Positions 55,657 to 63,180 of a DNA stretch of 64,000 nucleotides are shown here, in pieces (within the stretch, counting starts at the first letter, position 1; the number at the start of each line of letters is the position of its first letter). Source of the stretch: Putridiphycobacter sp045107045. Lineage in GTDB: Bacteria; Bacteroidota; Bacteroidia; Flavobacteriales_D; Crocinitomicaceae. The translations under genes and the position numbers were made by a program. Under the pieces are notes generated by a model. That model saw only the letters and a list, made by a program, of their open reading frames with translations, was not told the DNA's origin and did not search any database. The stretch is from assembly GCA_045107045.1 (NCBI GenBank), contig JBGCFR010000027.1, forward strand, positions 70,628 to 134,627. Reading direction: 5' to 3'.

Positions 55657-56277
55657 TTAACCTTTGAAGTTTAGAATAAGTCTTACCGTGTGAAATCTAA
55701 CATTAATAAATGTTGAATTTTCACTTACGTTTCTTAAACCATAAGAGTATCTAAATTCTGGGGCAAGTATGAATTCTGAAAGTTTGAAATTGTAGCCTAA
55801 ACCAAATTCAAGTGATATATTAGATCGGCTGCCAAATTCAAATGATGATAGGGCGGATTGACTTGTGGAAATTTGAATTTTAGGGCCAAGTAATAGATAT
55901 GGTAGTTTGTTTTCATTTTGTGCAAAATCATATGTTGCGTGCAACCCAAAATCTACTGTGGTTGGTAAAACGGTATAGTCAAAAGTATTAAAAGCGCCGT
56001 TCGAAGAGAGCAAATTATTGTTATGAAAAGAAACTGTTGTATTGGCAACTAGACAAAATTCATTAGTTAATTTGTACCCACCAAAAATACCAATATTAAA
56101 ACCAATACCATTTTTCACAATCACCTTAATGGGGTTATGCTTTACCCAAATGTTAGTGTAGTTTAACCCCATATTAAATCCATAGAATAATTTTTTTTTA
56201 TCCCACTTGAGCGTATTTTGTGCAATAGAATTTGAAAAGAATCCCCCAAGAAGAAAAATCGTTAATAATAAGCGCAT
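55657..56277 (-). CDS. outer-membrane beta-barrel protein (PorT-like fold)
   Basis: 206 residues. Signal peptide ends SIAQ. Alternating hydrophobic/polar strands through the whole mature part (GFNMGLNYTNI, FNIGIFGGYKLTNEFCLVAN, LEFGLGYNFKLSEFILAPEFRYSYG) indicate an eight-stranded barrel of the outer-membrane protein beta-barrel family. PorT of the T9SS belongs to this superfamily, but I cannot claim that identity. Confidence 0.8.
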   Translation of the reverse strand: MRLLLTIFLLGGFFSNSIAQNTLKWDKKKLFYGFNMGLNYTNIWVKHNPIKVIVKNGIGFNIGIFGGYKLTNEFCLVANTTVSFHNNNLLSSNGAFNTFDYTVLPTTVDFGLHATYDFAQNENKLPYLLLGPKIQISTSQSALSSFEFGSRSNISLEFGLGYNFKLSEFILAPEFRYSYGLRNVSENSTFINVRFHTVRLILNFKG

Positions 56278-56604
56278 ACGTTATATTTTGATATTGTATC
56301 AATGTTTATTTCTGAAACAACTATTAAATGGTCAAAAACTAATTAAAACCACTACATAAGTGTTTGCTCAACGAATCTAATAAAAAAATGGAATAAAAAT
56401 GAGTAGCAACGGCTTTAGAATTTAGTGACCTTTTCAAATCGAAGTTCTTTGAGCCTCTACCTAATTTTACTTTAGTTTTTGTAAATAGTAGAATCCTTTT
56501 TACTGCAATATGCTTAAAGTGTATTTAGAATTATTAAATTAACTTTGTTTAGATTGAAAGCAATTTGGCTTATATCTTATTATTATCAAACAAAATACGT
56601 AAAA
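56278..56604. other. intergenic region with the promoter of the small membrane protein gene
   Basis: 327 bp between divergent genes. A plus-strand -7 box TAACTTTG is at 56540-56547. No repeat, hairpin or coding frame was seen in the rest. Confidence 0.5.
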
Positions 56605-56910
56605 ATGACAAACCATAGACCGCTTCTAAATTTTATCCTCTTCGTTCTGATTCTTGGTGAAATTTTTTTAATGTTTTATGTTTTTAACACTTTTAATTCT
56701 GAAATGCGTGATTATATGAAAGTGCTTGAAGGCCTTAAAACTATTTCATTTATGGTTGTACCTGTCTTATGCATTGGTTTTGCTGCTCTTGCCGCTATGG
56801 GTCTAGACAAGAAACATTCTTATGGCCAAAGATTCAGAAGAGCATCACTAGTTATTGGACTCATATTATATACATTGCTTGCTGTTGTAATTATTATAAA
56901 ATCAGCCTAG
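56605..56910 (+). CDS. small membrane protein of unknown function
   Basis: 101 residues from the ATG at 56605; the longer frame begins inside a TAACTTTG promoter box at 56540-56547. Three hydrophobic helices (about 8-27, 42-64, 78-99) with charged loops (DKKHSYGQRFRRAS). No known family recognised. Lies upstream of the SRPBCC-ArsR operon but has its own promoter. Confidence 0.7.
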   Translation: MTNHRPLLNFILFVLILGEIFLMFYVFNTFNSEMRDYMKVLEGLKTISFMVVPVLCIGFAALAAMGLDKKHSYGQRFRRASLVIGLILYTLLAVVIIIKSA

Positions 56911-56978
56911 TATATTAATCGAAATTTTTTAAGTAATCATTTTTAAATGACTCTATCTTAAAATAATTTGACGAAAAT

Positions 56979-57026
56979 TTGCGTAACTTAAAAGTTACGT
57001 ATATATTTGAGTAACTTTTAAGTTAC
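56979..57026 (+). promoter_or_regulatory. promoter and double ArsR-type operator of the SRPBCC-ArsR operon
   Basis: TTG (56979-56981), 20-bp spacer, TATATTTG (57002-57009). One 16-bp dyad, GTAACTTAAAAGTTAC (56983-56998), fills the spacer; a second, GTAACTTTTAAGTTAC (57011-57026), covers the expected transcription start. The two sites are exact reverse complements and 28 bp apart centre to centre. Binding by the ArsR-type protein encoded at 57464 is inferred. Confidence 0.85.
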
Positions 57027-57033
57027 ATAAAAT

Positions 57034-57456
57034 ATGAAAACAGAAATTAAACACGAGTGGATATTTAGTCAACCAATTGAAGAAATATGGAAGTACCTTA
57101 CTAAAGCTGAATTAATTGAAAAATGGTTAATGTCAAATAATTTTGAACCAATTGTAGGTCATGAATTTAAATTTACAACCAATCCAATCCCTGACTTGGA
57201 ACTAGATGGTAATTTTTATTGCACTGTAATTGAGATCATACCCTTAAAAAAATTAGTGTATAGTTGGAAAGGAGGACCTAACATGAATAAGGTAGTTATA
57301 GACACTATGGTTGAATGGAACCTGAGAGCTAGTGATGAGGGAACTGTATTAAACCTTTTACATAGTGGTTTTACCGATTCGAATCAAGCCATTTGTGGTG
57401 GTATGTTTGAGGGATGGGCTAGGAATATTAATAGAATGTTAGATAGTTTAAAATAA
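57034..57456 (+). CDS. SRPBCC-fold protein, AHSA1 (activator of Hsp90 ATPase homologue) family
   Basis: 140 residues forming one START/Bet v1-like domain. Starts with KHEWIFSQPIEEIWKYLT and has TKAELIEKWLM and GWARNINRMLDSL, the hallmarks of AHSA1/CalC-type proteins. These bind small hydrophobic molecules in a cavity. First gene of a two-gene operon with an ArsR-type regulator 7 bp downstream; the family is often paired with such a regulator in bacteria. Confidence 0.9.
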   Translation: MKTEIKHEWIFSQPIEEIWKYLTKAELIEKWLMSNNFEPIVGHEFKFTTNPIPDLELDGNFYCTVIEIIPLKKLVYSWKGGPNMNKVVIDTMVEWNLRASDEGTVLNLLHSGFTDSNQAICGGMFEGWARNINRMLDSLK

Positions 57457-57463
57457 CATCATT

Positions 57464-57787
57464 ATGCCGATTCCAAACCTTGATGCTTTTCAGGTAATTG
57501 CCGACCCGAGTAGAAGGCAAATATTGCAATTGTTAACTGAGGATACGTTAAACATTAATACGTTGGCCGAAAATTTTGAAATGAGTAGGCCCGCAGTTTC
57601 CAAGCATGTTAAAATTTTACAGTCTGCCGGATTTATCTCTATTAAAGAGATTGGTCGAGAAAGACATTGTGTATTAAAACAAGATGGATTTAAGGAATTA
57701 AGAAATTGGATTAATCACTTTGATCAATTTTGGCTTAACAAACTCAAGAATTTAGAGCAACTTTTAAATGAAAAAAATAAGCTTTAA
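57464..57787 (+). CDS. ArsR-family winged-helix transcriptional regulator
   Basis: 107 residues. Winged-helix core: ADPSRRQILQLLTED, LAENFEMSRPAVSKHVKILQSAGF (recognition helix) and the wing IKEIGRERHCVLKQ. No Cys pair for metal sensing is seen in the recognition helix, so it probably responds to something other than arsenic or zinc, perhaps a ligand of the partner SRPBCC protein. Likely autorepressor acting on the two dyads at 56983-57026. Confidence 0.9.
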   Translation: MPIPNLDAFQVIADPSRRQILQLLTEDTLNINTLAENFEMSRPAVSKHVKILQSAGFISIKEIGRERHCVLKQDGFKELRNWINHFDQFWLNKLKNLEQLLNEKNKL

Positions 57788-57828
57788 AGGAGTCAAGTAA
57801 TATGATAGCATCATACAAACAACTCCAA

Positions 57829-58212
57829 TTATTTTTTACATTCTAAAGAAAAATCCTGTACCATAATCATTTTAGCATCTCGGTAAACGGCTGGAAAATT
57901 CTCCAAATACTTTGAATATATTTGTGATGGATTAACGCCTCTACCTGGTTCCATCCAACTGCTATTGAAGTTTTGAAAATCTGATATTTCAAAATTGTCT
58001 AACACGTGTGCTTTAAATTTTGCGTCAAATGCAATTCTTTGTGCATCAATGCCATCATGGTCCCCGGGAAAACTACACTCAAATAAACTACTCACATAGT
58101 AGACAAGACCATCAGATGTGTCGTCTACTAAAACCATATAACCTTGTTGGTTTTGAGCAATCAAACTTGAAGATAACAGTAAGAATAAAATGGATAGTAG
58201 TGCAGTTTTCAT
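57829..58212 (-). CDS. small secreted protein of unknown function
   Basis: 127 residues. Signal peptide ends LIAQ. The mature part has FECSFPGDHDGIDAQRIAFDAKFKAHV and ends in FSLECKK-type residues; the two Cys could pair. No known family recognised. A -7 box TATATTTG is at 58244-58237. Its 3' end faces the ArsR gene with 41 bp between. Confidence 0.7.
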   Translation of the reverse strand: MKTALLSILFLLLSSSLIAQNQQGYMVLVDDTSDGLVYYVSSLFECSFPGDHDGIDAQRIAFDAKFKAHVLDNFEISDFQNFNSSWMEPGRGVNPSQIYSKYLENFPAVYRDAKMIMVQDFSLECKK

Positions 58213-58488
58213 AGGAACTTAAATTAATGATTGACTCAAATATAGAGAAAATATGTAATAGTGATTGTGTAATTGGGTTTGAAAAGTTTAAATCTTAAAA
58301 TCGAAAAGGTTTTGCCAACTCGCCTCCTGCTAATTGTGGTTACTAAATGCGACTTTTTATCTTTCAAAAACGACTTCAATACCGCCATTTATGCCTGTTC
58401 TTCTATTATTGTATTGCACGGAATCGGTATAAAAATTTTACCTTCCGCATGATATAGAGAACTCTTGCTGCTCAGATTTAAAATAAAT
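58213..58488. other. intergenic region between the small secreted protein and the split helicase
   Basis: 276 bp. It contains the -7 box TATATTTG (58244-58237) of the small secreted gene. The rest, downstream of the helicase stop, has no clear terminator, repeat or coding frame. Confidence 0.4.
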
Positions 58489-59736
58489 TTATCCTTCCTT
58501 CTTCTTAAAATTTCTATTCTTGTTCTTATTCCGATTATGAAAAGGTTTCTTCTTCCTAAAATTATTACCCTTTCCCTTTGGTTTTCCTTCTTCCCAAACT
58601 GGTCCTTCACCAATTTCTTCTGGCGGCGCTAACTTAGGGATTGTCATTTCAATCAATGTTTCAATTTTTCTGAATCGGTACATGTCCTTTTGATTCACCA
58701 TGGTATAGGCTTCACCAGTGGTATTGGCACGAGCTGTTCTACCCACTCGGTGAACATAATCTTCAGCATCATGTGGCACATCATAATTCACCACCATATT
58801 TATTTCCTTAATGTCAATTCCACGGCTCATCACATCAGTAGCCACTAGAATTCTAATCCGCTTAGAACGGAAGCCACGCAAAACTTCTTCCCGTTTGTCT
58901 TGTTCTAAATTAGAAGAGATGCCACTTGCAGGAAAACCACCTCTTCGCAAATCTTTCACAATATCATTCACCTAACTTTTAGTTGAGGTAAAAACGATAA
59001 TGCTATCAAAGTCTTTTTTCTCACTTAAAATATGCTGTAGTACTTTGTTTTTTTGATTATCAAAAGTCAAATACACTTGTTGGTGAACGCCAGCAGCTGG
59101 TTTAGAAATTGACAAACGAATCTCTTGTGGATTGGTCAGAATTTTTTGTGCCAGTTTATTAATGCTAGGTGCCATTGTCGCACTAAATAATAAAGTCTGA
59201 TGCTTTTTGGGCAAATGAGAAATAATTTTTTGCAAATCGTCAATAAAGCCCATGTCTAGCATTCTGTCTGCTTCATCTAAAATTAAATGCTTCACCGTAT
59301 CAAACTTAACATAACCAAGTTTCAAGTGTGAAATTAGTTTACCAGGTGTTGCTACAATAATATCAGTACCAACAGTTAATGCTTCTTTTTCTTCTCCAAA
59401 AGATTTTCCACCTCCGCCACCGTAAATGGCTTTAGAACCAACAGAAATAAAATAAGACAAACCTTGAATTTGTTGTTCGATTTGAATAGCTAATTCTCTG
59501 GTTGGTACAATAATGACTGTGTCAATAGAGGTGTCTTCTTTACCAATTAATTTATTTAATATCGGTAATATAAAAGCAGCAGTTTTTCCTGTACCCGTTT
59601 GCGCACAACCAATTAAGTCAATTCCGTTTAATACTAATGGAATGGCTTTTTCTTGAATAGGTGTTGCAGTTTCGAAGCCCATATAATCAAGCGCTTCTAA
59701 CAATTGAGGTTTAAGGTTTAATTCCGTAAATTTCAT
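58489..59736 (-). pseudogene. DEAD-box RNA helicase (RhlE-like) interrupted by an in-frame TAG
   Basis: A single frame of 415 codons encodes a complete DEAD-box helicase except for a TAG at 58974-58972. The first part (254 residues, 59736-58975) has the Q motif TATPIQEKAIP, Walker A AQTGTGKTAAF, LDEADRMLDMG and LFSATMA. The second part (58971-58489) has ATDVMSRGIDI and HRVGRTARANT, then a basic tail (NFRKKKPFHNRNKNK). The codon after TAG is GTG, so the second half might be translated from there. It could be a pseudogene, a readthrough case, a split enzyme or a sequencing error; Lys (AAG) or Gln is the likely original residue. Confidence 0.85.
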
Positions 59737-60015
59737 GGGTATGAAGGTAGCGAAATTTTGGTAGCGGTAATATTTGGTGGTTATTAGTTATGAGCAGGTG
59801 GATGTTAGATAGCTGGGATTTAGAACCTAGATACCAGAGTCAGAATCTAAATGTTGAATAGCACGATAAGTGCACTTCGACTCCGCTCAGTGTACTTATA
59901 GATAGTTATTTTCACGTTTCTCTTAGTGTGAGAGTAACTCATGAGGTAAATTTCTCGGCCGGAAAAATGCCAATCGAATTCCAAGAACAAAGGACACTGA
60001 GAGAAGTGCCGGTTT
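59737..60015. repeat. noncoding region with two inverted repeats, REP-like
   Basis: 279 bp with no gene. An imperfect hairpin at 59866-59899 has arms ATAAGTGCACT and AGTGTACTTAT around a GC-rich core TCGACTCCGCTC. A second, longer inverted repeat pairs TTCTCTTAGTGT (59918-59929) with ACACTGAGAGAA (59994-60005), 11 of 12 bases matching. The core looks like the short dispersed hairpins found in many Bacteroidota genomes. Confidence 0.5.
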
Positions 60016-61041
60016 CTACTTCCAACTAACCTTAAAAAATAGCGAAATCAACAAAACTATACCATAAATCACATAATAAACCTGATGCAAAATAAGTATC
60101 AATAATTGCTTAAAAGTAAACTGCTTACTCAAAACCCATTCAGTAAATATTTTAATAACTAAAGGCAATAACCAAAGTGAACTAACACTTAAATTTATTA
60201 AGCAGTAGAAGGGGAGTGCGTGATAAATAATATAAACTGAAAGTAGTAAAATTGCTGGCACATTCAATACTTTTTTAACCCACCTTTTGCGCTGACTGAT
60301 GAGATTTGTAAAGTTATTTGGAGCAGCCGTTCGAATGATAAGATTAAGATTCGAATTAGAATTGATTTCACCGCCATTACTTTTAATCGCTTTTAACAAA
60401 TAAACGTCATCTCCACTGGCTTGATTAAAGTCGGACCGAAGAGGCATAGTCTCTAAAAAAGCAGTTTTTGAAAATGATAAATTAGCGCCGTTGCAAAGTA
60501 TTGGTTTTTTAAATTTAGTTAAGGCAAACGTAAAAGTCTGCAACCATTGAAATTCAATTTTATTTAAACTCTGAAATATACTTTTACCAGACAGTTGAAC
60601 AGGTAGGATCGTTAAATCAGCCATTGGTAATTTACTAATGTTAATTAAAAAATCATAATTAAAAATTACATCAGCATCTAAAGTATGGATCTGCTCATGA
60701 CTGGCATTGGAAACGCCATAAACAATCGCAGCTTTTTTACCACTTGTATCCTTTAAACTCAATAATCTAAATGGGATGTCTAAATCGGTCAATAAAATAT
60801 TAACCGTATCATCAGTTGAATGATCATCTACAAAAATGACCTCAAGATTTTTGTTCCACTGTGAATTATTAAAAGATTGAACTAAGGGCTGAATCCGTTT
60901 GGCTTCATTTTTAAATGGAATAATGAAAGTCATGGATTTACTTTCGATATTATCTGTAGCATTTGAACTTGTTTTAGCCAATCCAACAAGCCAAATAGCA
61001 AGTGCGAAAACCAATCCATATATGATAATAATCTCGATCAA
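60016..61041 (-). CDS. membrane glycosyltransferase family 2
   Basis: 341 residues. One N-terminal helix (about 2-22), a GT-A domain with TFIIPFKNEAKRI, VDDHSTDDT, LDADV and the acceptor loop SGDDVYLL plus QRKRW, and about three C-terminal helices. The QRKRW motif is typical of processive or membrane-bound GT2 enzymes. It overlaps the flippase-like gene by 4 nt, so the two probably work on the same lipid or glycan. Confidence 0.88.
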   Translation of the reverse strand: MIEIIIIYGLVFALAIWLVGLAKTSSNATDNIESKSMTFIIPFKNEAKRIQPLVQSFNNSQWNKNLEVIFVDDHSTDDTVNILLTDLDIPFRLLSLKDTSGKKAAIVYGVSNASHEQIHTLDADVIFNYDFLINISKLPMADLTILPVQLSGKSIFQSLNKIEFQWLQTFTFALTKFKKPILCNGANLSFSKTAFLETMPLRSDFNQASGDDVYLLKAIKSNGGEINSNSNLNLIIRTAAPNNFTNLISQRKRWVKKVLNVPAILLLSVYIIYHALPFYCLINLSVSSLWLLPLVIKIFTEWVLSKQFTFKQLLILILHQVYYVIYGIVLLISLFFKVSWK

Positions 61042-62006
61042 ACCTTCGGTTTTTTAATCCAAAAATACCAGCCAAATGCCGCAGGAATGGCTAGGTTGAT
61101 TAGCCACAGTAAAAACGACACTGATAGAATAACTGAGATTGGCAAAGCAATCCAACTAAATACAAATACGGCTGCTGATTCTCTAACCAATAATTTTCCA
61201 AAAAAGATACCTGGAATTACTGTGGTGATTAAGAAGGTAGTCGCTGATAATGCCGAAATAATTAATGGAGACTGGCTAATTTCAAATACTTTGAATAAAC
61301 AATAATACTGAATAATAAAAATAGAATATCGGCCAGTACTAAATGCCAATACGCGCCATTTTAAAGAATTGTTAATGGCTGCCAAATCATTAATCTCTTT
61401 ACTTCTCCACGCCATTATTTTATTGCCAAATGGTAATTTTAAAATTGATTTTGGATTAAAATACAACCAAATTGCCACTATTAGTAAAAGGCCAGGAGTC
61501 AATACAAACATGTAAAGATTTAAATTTTGATTTAAATAAATTAAGGAGATAAATAATCCTCCAATTCCAATAATTATTGAAATAATGAATTGCGCTAAAT
61601 TACCAACTTGGGTATGAATGGTTGCCTGTGTTTTATGTCCTTCCTGAACATATGCTAGTCGCCCAATAAAATTACCTAATCGGTTAGGTGTAACTAAACC
61701 CGTTGCTAAACCTGCTAAAACGGATTGATACGCCAAATAAGTTTTCATTTTTTGAAACGGACTGACCAAAACTTGCCATTTTTTGGCTTCTAAAAACCAA
61801 TTGATAAAACTGAAGCTAAATGCCAGTAAGAACCAATAGGCCGCTTGCTCAGAAAATGGCAATTTAAAAAGGTCTCTACTCAAAATGGTATCCGAAATTC
61901 TACTGTATAAAAACCAAATTAAAAGTCCTCCTACTAAGAGTTTCAATGCTAAAAGGACTCTCTTGGAAGGGCGATATTTCAGCCAAGTGCTACTTCCGAC
62001 ACTCAT
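61038..62006 (-). CDS. LPG synthase TM-region (UPF0104) family membrane protein
   Basis: 322 residues with about seven to eight helices, of the family that includes the flippase half of MprF and AglD-type proteins. Features: LLVGGLLIWFLYSRI start, FLLAFSFSFINWFLEAKKW, and a VTPNRLGNFIGRL motif. No soluble transferase domain is attached. It may flip a lipid-linked substrate made by the GT2 encoded next to it. It overlaps rlmG by 17 bp and the GT2 gene by 4 bp. Confidence 0.85.
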   Translation of the reverse strand: MSVGSSTWLKYRPSKRVLLALKLLVGGLLIWFLYSRISDTILSRDLFKLPFSEQAAYWFLLAFSFSFINWFLEAKKWQVLVSPFQKMKTYLAYQSVLAGLATGLVTPNRLGNFIGRLAYVQEGHKTQATIHTQVGNLAQFIISIIIGIGGLFISLIYLNQNLNLYMFVLTPGLLLIVAIWLYFNPKSILKLPFGNKIMAWRSKEINDLAAINNSLKWRVLAFSTGRYSIFIIQYYCLFKVFEISQSPLIISALSATTFLITTVIPGIFFGKLLVRESAAVFVFSWIALPISVILSVSFLLWLINLAIPAAFGWYFWIKKPKV

Positions 62007-63060
62007 AAACTTTAAACTGTTGGTTGCTAGTAAGCACTTTAACCGATCGATATATTTTTTTTAACTGACTTTCATATCCTAAATTTGCATTGGCAACTAA
62101 GGTCAAGGTACCGTCCTTGTTTAGCTTTTGATAAGCTTGATTAAATAAATCCAAAGGTATACTGATGTCAATAGTATGCTCAAAATGAAAAGGAGGGTTA
62201 CTGACAATCCAGTCCAACGAATCATTTTTAATGTTGTTTAATTGAAAATTCTGTTCAAATTTGGCTTTGTCTGAGCTGACGTTTAGCTTCGCAGATTCAA
62301 TGGCCAAAAAAGAATCGTCTAAAAAACAAACTGATTTCGCTTTTGTATGGTCCAAAATCCATTGTCCAATTACACCATTTCCACAGGCTAGATCTAATAC
62401 AGTTTCGGCAAGATAAGGAACAGAAATATTTTGCAATAAATAATTGGTTGCAGCATCAATTTTTCCACCCGAAAAAATGCCTTTATATTGTTTAATATCT
62501 GAATTATTGTAAGTGAAATTTTCAATGTTTTCAGATAATTTCACTTCTTTTTTGCCTGTTAAGATTAGAACTCTTGCTTTTTTCTCCGCTTTACTTTGGC
62601 TAATAGTATCAAAATATTTTTCTGCTAATTTCAAAATACCTTTGCTAAAATGCTTGGTCATAAATCCACAATAGACTGTGCCATTAGTGGTCAAAGATTG
62701 ATGGATATGTTGCAAGTACATCTCAAATAAATCAAGCACTTTTGGAATTTTTAAAAGTCCCACATCAATTGGTTTTGAAACAGTGTCTAACAGTCCCAAA
62801 AACTGACTATCGTTAATTTTTTTATCAAGCCCTTTTGCGTTGAGTTGAATGGCATCTTTTTGACTTTTTAAATCGGTAATAACTAATGGAGCTTGATCTG
62901 CCAATTGGCAAGTTAAGTAACCAAATCCATCATTGTAAATAGCTAAAGAGCCTTTTTGATCTCCCATTTCTTTAATCATCAATTCATCCGCCGCATTCCA
63001 AGCTTTTAAAGAGTGGTGGTGCTGACTTGGTAATCGTTTCAATTGATAATTATTAGACAT
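61990..63060 (-). CDS. rlmG: 23S rRNA (guanine-N2)-methyltransferase RlmG-like
   Basis: 356 residues in two domains. The N-terminal, catalytically inactive methyltransferase-like half (LKAWNAADELMIKEM, NDGFGYLTCQLA) resembles E. coli RlmG. The C-terminal half has the SAM motif VLDLACGNGVIGQW and N-P-P-F-H-F at about residue 285, the marker for amino-methylation of guanine. The likely target is m2G1835-type modification in 23S rRNA. RsmC shares this architecture, so target specificity is likely but not proven. -7 box TATCTTTG at 63087-63080. Confidence 0.85.
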   Translation of the reverse strand: MSNNYQLKRLPSQHHHSLKAWNAADELMIKEMGDQKGSLAIYNDGFGYLTCQLADQAPLVITDLKSQKDAIQLNAKGLDKKINDSQFLGLLDTVSKPIDVGLLKIPKVLDLFEMYLQHIHQSLTTNGTVYCGFMTKHFSKGILKLAEKYFDTISQSKAEKKARVLILTGKKEVKLSENIENFTYNNSDIKQYKGIFSGGKIDAATNYLLQNISVPYLAETVLDLACGNGVIGQWILDHTKAKSVCFLDDSFLAIESAKLNVSSDKAKFEQNFQLNNIKNDSLDWIVSNPPFHFEHTIDISIPLDLFNQAYQKLNKDGTLTLVANANLGYESQLKKIYRSVKVLTSNQQFKVYECRK

Positions 63061-63079
63061 TAAATTTGATTTTAATCAG

Positions 63080-63087
63080 CAAAGATA
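63080..63087 (-). promoter_or_regulatory. -7 promoter box of the rlmG operon
   Basis: Minus-strand TATCTTTG, exact TANNTTTG match, 20 bp upstream of the start codon. Confidence 0.5.
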
Positions 63088-63180
63088 GTATAAGTTAGGT
63101 GCAAATAGAATTCAGCCGCATTCCCGCAAGATTTCTGAACAAAATTAAGTACATTCGTCATTCAATTATTTTTTAAAATT

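Noticed and set aside
57789..57838. Possible terminator between the ArsR gene and the small secreted gene
   Set aside because: GGAGT/ACTCC and TATGAT/ATCATA can pair, but the stem is broken by long unpaired stretches; not convincing.
58389..58613. Minus-strand frame of 74 codons at the end of the helicase
   Set aside because: It is a Lys/Arg-rich shadow of the basic helicase tail in another frame, with no start context or family signal.
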